Source: Vicinamibacteria bacterium
GTDB taxonomy: Bacteria > Acidobacteriota > Vicinamibacteria > Vicinamibacterales > 2-12-FULL-66-21
NCBI GenBank assembly: GCA_025937075.1
Contig: JAICSD010000163.1
Span: forward strand, 1-8,727
Direction of reading: 5' to 3'
Length of the DNA stretch: 8,727 nt
In this document: piece by piece, positions 1 to 5,892 of the stretch
Layout: each line of letters starts with the position of its first letter
Position numbering within the stretch: position 1 is the first letter of the stretch
Program-made: the position numbers and the translations under genes
Notes under the pieces: model-generated
What the model was told of the DNA's origin: nothing
Seen by the model: the letters and a program-made list of their open reading frames with translations, nothing else
Database searches by the model: none

Positions 1-437
1 ACGATGTCGATGTCCCTGTGCAGCGTCAGGTGCTGAAAACCGTCGTCCAGGACGTGGATCGTGCTGTTCAGATGCTGTTCCGCGAGGCGCCCCGCGAGAT
101 ATCGGCTGGGACACGCCAGCACTGAAACACCGTCGAGCTGCCGCGCCAGCATGAGCGGCTCGTCGCCGGCGCGATCGATGTCCGCGCGAATGCCATCTGC
201 GTCCCTGACGACAACCACGCCGTCCTCGCTCAGCCGCCGCGCGTAGCCGCGGCTGAGGATCGCCGGGCGCTCCCCGGCGTCTCGCAATCGTGCTGCGACG
301 GCCGCAACGATCGGCGTCTTCGACCGTCCGCCCACGGCCAGGTTGCCGATGCTGATGACGGGCCGGTCGAGCCGGCGCTGCCGCTCGGGATGATTCATGT
401 AGAACCGGCGGCGGGCGCGCGCGACGGCGGGAAACAA
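1..437 (-). CDS. lpxK: Tetraacyldisaccharide 4'-kinase (lipid A 4'-kinase), N-terminal part, cut by window edge
   Basis: LpxK phosphorylates the 4' position of the lipid A disaccharide precursor at the inner face of the cytoplasmic membrane. Translating the minus strand gives an uninterrupted frame with the family's landmarks in order: RPVISIGNLAVGG leading into the P-loop (about 315-332), ERPAILSRGYA (about 240-280), GDEPLMLAR (about 140-165) and LDDGFQHLTLHRDIDIV at the window edge. DDGFQH is the LpxK signature. Only about the first 145 residues are present; the family is usually about 330-350 aa. The P-loop reads GGRSKTP where GGxGKTP is usual. The start is uncertain. The family N-terminus should lie upstream of the in-frame ATG at 398, because RRRFY just before it looks conserved, but no ATG or GTG occurs upstream. 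TTG at 437 is used here; CTG at 464 or an ATT at 473 overlapping the kdtA stop are alternatives. No Shine-Dalgarno is seen, so translational coupling to kdtA is likely. The family call is secure; the start is not. Confidence 0.9.
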   Translation of the reverse strand, partial: MFPAVARARRRFYMNHPERQRRLDRPVISIGNLAVGGRSKTPIVAAVAARLRDAGERPAILSRGYARRLSEDGVVVVRDADGIRADIDRAGDEPLMLARQLDGVSVLACPSRYLAGRLAEQHLNSTIHVLDDGFQHLTLHRDIDI

Positions 438-468
438 GTCCGGAGTGGCGAGGTTGGAAGTCAGGCGA

Positions 469-1797
469 TCAATGGACGACGCGGAACGGACGGACGTTGC
501 CCAGATCCTGCGGCGGAAATACCTTCGCGATCGCGTTCATCGTCTTCGCCCTGGCGCCGCGATTGGCCTCGACGAGGGCCCGCGCAGCGGCGCCGAGGCT
601 CGCGCGCCGGACGGGATCCTTGAGCAGCGCGTGCAGCGCGTGCTCCAGCTCGCGCGCGAATCGGATCTGGATCGCCGCGTCGTTCTCGAGAAAGGCACGC
701 GCGATCTCGGCGAAGTTCTGCATATACGGGCCGAATACGATCGGCTTGCCGAACACCGCTGGTTCGATGATGTTGTGCCCTCCCTGATCGACGAGGCTGC
801 CGCCGACGAAGACGGCGGTGGCGACCTGATAGAGCTGCGCCAGCTCGCCGATGACATCGAGAATCACGACGTCGTGCCGCGGCTCCGAGTCGACGGGAAG
901 CTCGGTGCGCCTCGCGACGTGCCAACCGTGACGTTTCGCGAGCGCCTCCACCTCGGCAAAGCGCTCCGGCTTGCGCGGCGCGATGATGAGCATCACATTC
1001 GGGACGCGCGCGCGGATCCGCTGATACGCCTCCAGCACGGTCTCCTCTTCGCCGCGGTGCGTGCTGGCTGCCACGATGACGGGCCGCGCGCTCGCGATCC
1101 GGAAGTAGCGCAGGACGCGGTTCCGACCGCGATCGAACGAAGGACCGTCGATCTGGAGCGAGTCGAACTTGAGGCTGCCCGTGACGACCACTCGCTCCGG
1201 ATCGGCTCCGATTTCGACGATCCGCCGCGCGGACTCCTCGCTCTGCATGCAGAAGCGATCGACGTTCGCGAGCACGCGCCGGAAGAACCCGCGCGCGAGC
1301 CGATAACGCGGATACGAGCGCGACGAGATGCGGCCGTTGACGAGCACGGTCTTCACCCCTTCGCGGCGGCACGCGCGGAGGAGGTTCGGCCAGATCTCCG
1401 TCTCCATCATGATGAACAGCCGCGGCTTCACGAGCCGCAGCGTGCGCTTGACGGTGAAGCCGAGGTCGAACGGAAAGTAGAAGACCTCGTCCACGTACTG
1501 CAGGTTGTTCTTCGCAATCTGCTGTCCGGTGATCGTCGTCGTCGACAGGAAGAGCCGCAGGCGCGGGTAACGCTCACGAAGCTGCGGCAGCAGCGCGCGC
1601 GCCGTGAGCACCTCGCCCACCGAGACCGCGTGAATCCAGATCGACTCGTCGCCATCGAGATTGAACGAAACGGGCAGGTACCCGAGCCGCTGCCGCAGGT
1701 TGCGCACGTACTTGCGATACCGAATCGCCTGCCACGCGAGGTACGGCGACATCACGACGAAGAACGTCACGATGAGGACGCTGTAGGCAACGTACAT
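469..1797 (-). CDS. kdtA: 3-deoxy-D-manno-octulosonic acid (Kdo) transferase, GT30 family
   Basis: This enzyme (also called WaaA) transfers Kdo from CMP-Kdo to the lipid A precursor on the cytoplasmic side of the inner membrane. The 442-aa product is close to the usual 420-430 aa. It has an N-terminal hydrophobic anchor (about residues 3-23) followed by a basic stretch. The GT30 N-terminal domain contains HAVSVGEV (56-63), where Glu62 fits the position of the catalytic glutamate known in the family. METEIWPNLLR (131-141) and NGRISSRSY (154-162) follow. The C-terminal Rossmann domain has VTGSLKFD (205-212), IIAPRKPERF (271-280) and the nucleotide-sugar site VGGSLVDQGGHNIIEPA (331-347). The ATG at 1797 places the anchor at the extreme N-terminus, as in homologues. 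No clear Shine-Dalgarno precedes it, and a candidate promoter sits about 20-45 bp upstream. lpxK follows within about 32 bp on the same strand, so the two probably form an operon. It is divergent from gap. No anomalies were seen. Confidence 0.96.
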   Translation of the reverse strand: MYVAYSVLIVTFFVVMSPYLAWQAIRYRKYVRNLRQRLGYLPVSFNLDGDESIWIHAVSVGEVLTARALLPQLRERYPRLRLFLSTTTITGQQIAKNNLQYVDEVFYFPFDLGFTVKRTLRLVKPRLFIMMETEIWPNLLRACRREGVKTVLVNGRISSRSYPRYRLARGFFRRVLANVDRFCMQSEESARRIVEIGADPERVVVTGSLKFDSLQIDGPSFDRGRNRVLRYFRIASARPVIVAASTHRGEEETVLEAYQRIRARVPNVMLIIAPRKPERFAEVEALAKRHGWHVARRTELPVDSEPRHDVVILDVIGELAQLYQVATAVFVGGSLVDQGGHNIIEPAVFGKPIVFGPYMQNFAEIARAFLENDAAIQIRFARELEHALHALLKDPVRRASLGAAARALVEANRGARAKTMNAIAKVFPPQDLGNVRPFRVVH

Positions 1798-1814
1798 GGA
1801 GGTGGAGCCTGTTT

Positions 1815-1843
1815 ACTGTACCCGCGGTTCGAGGCGCGCGCAA
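1815..1843 (-). promoter_or_regulatory. Candidate sigma70-type promoter for kdtA-lpxK
   Basis: On the minus strand TTGCGC (1843-1838), a 17-bp spacer and TACAGT (1820-1815) lie upstream of the kdtA ATG at 1797. The -10 element matches TATAAT at 4 of 6 positions and the -35 element matches only its TTG half. Transcription would begin near 1808, leaving a very short leader. This rests on spacing and sequence match alone. Confidence 0.35.
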
Positions 1844-1872
1844 GGGCGGCCAGGGAGCCCAATGGTGCTGGT

Positions 1873-1885
1873 CGGCCACTGGCCG
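1873..1885. promoter_or_regulatory. Palindrome CGGCCA-C-TGGCCG, possible operator
   Basis: Two 6-bp arms are perfectly inverted around a single central C. The palindrome lies in the divergent kdtA/gap intergenic region and covers the position where a -35 element would pair with the TAAAAT at 1900-1905. This is a suitable place for a repressor or activator site controlling the glycolytic operon. GC-rich palindromes of this size also arise by chance, so binding is only a suggestion. Confidence 0.25.
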
Positions 1886-1898
1886 CGTCTCGGTTTAG

Positions 1899-3011
<1,113 letters not shown>

Positions 3012-3019
3012 AGACCGCG

Positions 3020-4204
3020 ATGGCGAAACGCAGCATCAAGGATCTGGATCTGAACGGGCGGCGCGTGCTCATGCGCGTCGATTTCAACGTGCCGATCAAG
3101 AACGGCGCGATCAAGGACGACACGCGCATCCGCGCGTCGCTGCCGACGATCCGCTATGCGCTCGAGAAGGGCGCGGCGAGCGTCGTCCTGTGCTCGCATC
3201 TCGGGCGCCCGAAGGGAAAGCCGGTGCCCGAGTACTCCCTCAGGCCGGTCGCCAAGCGCCTGTCGGAGCTGCTCGGACGGCCCGTCACGTTCGCGGACGA
3301 CTGCGTCGGCCAGCCTGCAGCCGACGCGATCGCCCGAGCGGGGCGCGGAGGGGTCGTCCTGCTCGAGAATCTCCGCTTCCACGCGGAAGAGGAAAAGAAC
3401 GATCCGAAGTTCGCTGCCGCGCTCGCGTCGCTCGCCGACGTCTATGTGGACGATGCGTTCGGATCCGCGCATCGGGCGCACGCTTCCACGGAAGGCGTCG
3501 TGCACCACATCAAGGAGTCCGCCGCCGGACTGCTGATGGCGCAGGAACTGGAGTTTCTCGGCCGCGTCCTCGAGCGCCCCGAGCACCCGTTCGTCGCAGT
3601 GCTCGGCGGCGCCAAGGTGTCCGACAAGCTCGAGGTGATCGAGAACCTGATCCCGCGCGTCGACGCCCTGCTCATCGGCGGCGCGATGGCGTACACGTTC
3701 TTCAAGTCCCGCGGGCTGCCGGTCGGGAAATCGCTCGTCGAAGGAGATCTCCTCGATGCCGCGCGCGACATCACCGCGCGCGCCGCACAGCGCGGCTTGC
3801 GGCTGGAGCTGCCGTCGGACCATGTCGTCGCGCCGAAGCTCGAGGCAGGCGTCCCGACCGACGTGCTCGCCGTCACGGACCCGGCGATCGGGGATCGGAT
3901 GGGCCTCGACATCGGACCGCGTACAATCCAGACCTACCGGGACGTGATTGCCGGGGCGAAAACGGTCGTCTGGAACGGGCCAATGGGCGTGTTCGAGATC
4001 GACGCGTTCGCGGCGGGAACGATCGCCGTCGCGAAGGCGGTGGCCGACGTCAAGGGCATGACCGTCATCGGTGGCGGCGATTCGATCGCGGCGGTCGCCA
4101 AGGCGGGCGTCACGGATCGGATCGCGCACATCTCGACGGGCGGCGGCGCCTCGCTCGAATTCCTCGGCGGGCGCGAGCTGCCCGGGGTCGCGGCATTACC
4201 GTAG
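3020..4204 (+). CDS. pgk: Phosphoglycerate kinase
   Basis: PGK transfers the acyl phosphate of 1,3-bisphosphoglycerate to ADP, making ATP and 3-phosphoglycerate in the cytosol. The 394-aa length is normal. The N-terminal substrate domain shows MRVDFNVP (18-25), SHLGRPKG (59-66), LLENLRFH (114-121) and DDAFGSAHRAHAST (144-157). The C-terminal nucleotide domain shows LGGAKVSDK (195-203), VWNGPMGVFE (317-326), GGGDS (351-355) and STGGGASLEFL (372-382). The ATG at 3020 gives the standard N-terminus. It lies 8 nt after the gap stop; the nearest purine-rich stretch (GAGAAGGGA, within the end of gap) is rather distant, so translational coupling is likely. It directly uses the product of the preceding gene. 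Confidence 0.97.
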   Translation: MAKRSIKDLDLNGRRVLMRVDFNVPIKNGAIKDDTRIRASLPTIRYALEKGAASVVLCSHLGRPKGKPVPEYSLRPVAKRLSELLGRPVTFADDCVGQPAADAIARAGRGGVVLLENLRFHAEEEKNDPKFAAALASLADVYVDDAFGSAHRAHASTEGVVHHIKESAAGLLMAQELEFLGRVLERPEHPFVAVLGGAKVSDKLEVIENLIPRVDALLIGGAMAYTFFKSRGLPVGKSLVEGDLLDAARDITARAAQRGLRLELPSDHVVAPKLEAGVPTDVLAVTDPAIGDRMGLDIGPRTIQTYRDVIAGAKTVVWNGPMGVFEIDAFAAGTIAVAKAVADVKGMTVIGGGDSIAAVAKAGVTDRIAHISTGGGASLEFLGGRELPGVAALP

Positions 4205-4212
4205 TGGTCACT

Positions 4213-4980
4213 ATGCGCACGCCTTTCATCGCGGGCAACTGGAAGATGTACAAGACCGTTCACGAGGCGATTGCCTTCGTGAAGGAGTTCCGGACGCTCG
4301 TCAAGGACATCCACGACGTCGAAATCGTCCTGGCGCCGCCGTTCACGTCGGTCCGGCCGGTCGTCGAGGCGGCGCACGCGTCGAACATCGGCGTGGCCGG
4401 CCAGGATCTCTACTGGGAGCGGGAAGGGGCGTACACCGGCGAAGTGAGCGGCGGCATGCTGAAAGAAGCCGGCGCCGAGTACGTCATCATCGGCCACTCG
4501 GAGCGGCGGCGCCTGTTCGGCGAGACCGACCAGACGGTGAACCGCAAGCTGGTGGCGGCCATCGCTGCGCAGCTCACACCAATCGTCTGCATCGGTGAAA
4601 CGCTGGAAGAGCGCGACCGCGGGGACACGCTCGCGGTGCTCGATCGGCAGATCAAGGACGGGCTCGACACCCTGACCGGCGATCAGGTGGGCTCGCTGGT
4701 GATTGCGTATGAGCCGGTGTGGGCGATCGGAACGGGGCGCAACGCGACACCCGCGCAGGCGGGCGAGGCGCACGCGCACATCCGCACGCGACTGCGCCAG
4801 TGGTTCGGAGGGAACGCGGCGGACCTGTGTCACGTGATTTATGGGGGCAGCGTGAAGCCGGACAACATCCGCGAGCTGTCCTCGATCGCGGATGTCGACG
4901 GCGCGCTCGTCGGCGGCGCCAGTCTCGATGTGCGCGGCTTCTTCGACATCGTCTCGCGCGGCCGCGCGGCGTCGGTGTAG
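4213..4980 (+). CDS. tpiA: Triosephosphate isomerase
   Basis: TIM interconverts dihydroxyacetone phosphate and glyceraldehyde 3-phosphate, supplying the substrate of GAPDH. The 255-aa product is a typical TIM barrel. [10 protein letters not shown] (5-14) holds the substrate-binding Asn9 and Lys11, IIGHSERR (92-99) the electrophilic His95, and [19 protein letters not shown] (165-183) the catalytic base Glu167 and the flexible phosphate-gripping loop 6. YGGSVKPDN (210-218) and LVGGASLD (232-239) bind phosphate. The ATG at 4213 is 8 nt after the pgk stop; an in-frame GTG at 4204 overlapping that stop is a less likely alternative because it adds residues before the usual [11 protein letters not shown] start. 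No strong Shine-Dalgarno is visible, which fits coupling to pgk. It is the last gene of the glycolytic operon. Confidence 0.97.
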   Translation: MRTPFIAGNWKMYKTVHEAIAFVKEFRTLVKDIHDVEIVLAPPFTSVRPVVEAAHASNIGVAGQDLYWEREGAYTGEVSGGMLKEAGAEYVIIGHSERRRLFGETDQTVNRKLVAAIAAQLTPIVCIGETLEERDRGDTLAVLDRQIKDGLDTLTGDQVGSLVIAYEPVWAIGTGRNATPAQAGEAHAHIRTRLRQWFGGNAADLCHVIYGGSVKPDNIRELSSIADVDGALVGGASLDVRGFFDIVSRGRAASV

Positions 4981-5006
4981 ACGGTCCGGCGTTGACGGCG
5001 CACGTT

Positions 5007-5025
5007 CGAACCGGCGCGCGGTTCG
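5007..5025 (+). terminator. Terminator-like hairpin after tpiA
   Basis: CGAACCG and CGGTTCG form a perfect 7-bp stem around a 5-nt loop, 26 bp after the tpiA stop. The sequence that follows (TGTTGAGGTTG) is only moderately T-rich, so this is not a textbook intrinsic terminator. Its position between the glycolytic operon and a separate promoter at 5034-5061 supports a terminator role. Confidence 0.4.
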
Positions 5026-5033
5026 TGTTGAGG

Positions 5034-5061
5034 TTGAATCCACCGATGCGAAGCGTATAGT
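5034..5061 (+). promoter_or_regulatory. Candidate sigma70 promoter for the 87-aa ORF, secG and tRNA-Leu
   Basis: TTGAAT (5034-5039), a 16-bp spacer and TATAGT (5056-5061) match the -35/-10 consensus at 4 and 5 of 6 positions, unusually well for DNA this GC-rich. Initiation would be near 5068, leaving a leader of about 20 nt before the ATG at 5089. It probably drives the small ORF and, by read-through, secG and the tRNA. Confidence 0.55.
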
Positions 5062-5088
5062 GGCCCTCCACGAGCAAGGGGGCCCGGC

Positions 5089-5352
5089 ATGTCAGGGCTG
5101 TCATCCGGCCGAATCAGGAACTTCGACCCGGTCGTCTATCAGAAAATTGCCGAGCTCAGGCAGCGATTGATCGAAGCCGAGGCGCTCGTCAACGAGCTCG
5201 AGCAGGAGCTGCAGCGTCACAAGCACCATCAAGGCTTCACCTGGCTGCCCTGGCGCCACCACACGCTTCGTAGCCAGCTCCATGACGCGCGTGAGAGTGT
5301 GACGCTGCTGCGCGCGACTCTGATGAGTGAACTCATCGGAAAGCAGTCTTGA
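5089..5352 (+). CDS. Uncharacterised 87-aa coiled-coil protein
   Basis: I do not recognise the family. Evidence that it is a gene: a good promoter (5034-5061), a strong Shine-Dalgarno AAGGGGG (5076-5082) six bases before the ATG, and the fact that it fills the tpiA-secG gap in the direction of both. The product is hydrophilic with no signal peptide or membrane span. Residues about 17-44 (YQKIAELRQRL, then EALVNELEQELQ) look like an amphipathic coiled coil. A short aromatic/histidine-rich linker (RHKHHQGFTWLPWRHH, 43-58) follows, then a second helix (about 60-83). A helical hairpin or dimeric coiled coil is likely. Standing next to secG may hint at an envelope link, but it could equally be a chance neighbour. 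The function is unknown. Confidence 0.65.
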   Translation: MSGLSSGRIRNFDPVVYQKIAELRQRLIEAEALVNELEQELQRHKHHQGFTWLPWRHHTLRSQLHDARESVTLLRATLMSELIGKQS

Positions 5353-5380
5353 GCGAGGTCCGGGCCACACGAGACTGGAA

Positions 5381-5413
5381 AACGTCCCCTAACGTGAGCT
5401 AAGATCGGACGTT
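5381..5413 (+). promoter_or_regulatory. Inverted repeat AACGTCC/GGACGTT in the secG leader
   Basis: AACGTCC (5381-5387) and GGACGTT (5407-5413) are perfect inverted 7-mers separated by 19 nt. The right arm ends at the base before the secG ATG and contains the only GGA that could act as its Shine-Dalgarno. A TAAGAT (5400-5405) lies in the loop but is too close to the ATG to serve as a normal -10. As RNA the stem could block secG translation initiation; as DNA it could bind a regulator. Confidence 0.35.
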
Positions 5414-5719
5414 ATGCTCTACTACCTGCTCGCGGTTCTGTATCTCCTCGTGTGCCTGCTCCTGCTGCTCGTCGTCCTGCTGCAGCAGGGCAAGGGCGGA
5501 GACATGGCGAGCGCGTTCGGCGGGAGCGGCAGCAGCCAGACGGCGTTTGGCGCCCGCGCCGGGGCGACGGTCCTGACGCGCGCGACGACCATCCTGGGCG
5601 CGCTGTTCATGCTCGGCGCGATCGTGCTGGGGATCTACGGCCAGCGCGGGCCTGGATCGGTCTTGAGCGGCGTCCGCGGTCCGGCGCCCGTTCAGCAGCC
5701 GGCGCAGCCGCAGAAGTAG
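5414..5719 (+). CDS. secG: Preprotein translocase subunit SecG
   Basis: SecG is the small accessory subunit of the SecYEG channel in the inner membrane and assists SecA-driven export. The 101-aa protein has the SecG layout: TM1 (about 2-24, almost all Leu/Val), the conserved loop QQGKGGDMASAFGGSGSSQT (24-43) continuing AFGARAG, and TM2 (about 53-75), then a Pro/Gln-rich tail ending in PAQPQK. Loop and helix spacing agree with the family. The ATG at 5414 precedes the hydrophobic helix directly; the ribosome-binding site is weak (GGA at 5407) and lies in an inverted repeat. It is downstream of the 87-aa ORF (61 bp) and followed 18 bp later by tRNA-Leu(GAG), the same secG/tRNA-Leu neighbourhood as in E. 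coli (secG-leuU). Confidence 0.95.
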   Translation: MLYYLLAVLYLLVCLLLLLVVLLQQGKGGDMASAFGGSGSSQTAFGARAGATVLTRATTILGALFMLGAIVLGIYGQRGPGSVLSGVRGPAPVQQPAQPQK

Positions 5720-5737
5720 CTGAGCTCACATCCCCTC

Positions 5738-5824
5738 GCGGAAGTGGCGGAACTGGCAGACGCACCAGCTTGAGGGGCTGGCGCTCGCAAGAGCGTGGGG
5801 GTTCGAATCCCCCCTTCCGCACCA
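5738..5824 (+). tRNA. tRNA-Leu, anticodon GAG, CCA encoded
   Basis: A class II tRNA of 87 nt folds fully by eye. The acceptor stem is GCGGAAG/CTTCCGC with discriminator A and an encoded CCA (5822-5824). The anticodon stem is CCAGC/GCTGG around the loop TTGAGGG, giving anticodon GAG (5772-5774), which reads CUC and CUU. The long variable arm CGCTC-GCAA-GAGCG is typical of tRNA-Leu, and the T arm is GGGGG-TTCGAAT-CCCCC. It begins 18 bp after the secG stop with no promoter or terminator visible between them, so it is probably processed from the secG transcript. Confidence 0.97.
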
Positions 5825-5885
5825 GCCTTCGCTCGGCGCTGGCGCGCCGAGCTTCGGCTCGGCAAGCCAGCGAGGTTGCGAAGGC
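5825..5885. repeat. Nested 61-bp palindrome abutting the tRNA 3' end, between convergent genes
   Basis: Three inverted segments nest around a common centre: GCCTTCGC (5825-5832) with GCGAAGGC (5878-5885); CGCTGGC (5837-5843) with GCCAGCG (5866-5872); and GCCGAGC (5846-5852) with GCTCGGC (5857-5863), closed by a TTCG tetraloop. In total 22 base pairs form one long imperfect hairpin on either strand. It begins at the base after the tRNA CCA and ends 7 bp before the stop of the opposing SecA-like gene. It may be a bidirectional terminator, though neither side has a T-run, or a REP-like dispersed repeat. Confidence 0.8.
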
Positions 5886-5892
5886 GGACTCT

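Noticed and set aside
3190..4212. Long 5' extension of the tpiA frame through pgk
   Set aside because: The TIM N-terminus begins at 4213. The upstream part is an out-of-frame shadow of pgk.
5825..5892. Integration (att) site of a mobile element at the tRNA-Leu 3' end
   Set aside because: No direct repeat of the tRNA 3' end, integrase or phage gene is seen, and the neighbouring genes look like stable chromosome. The palindrome alone is not evidence of integration.
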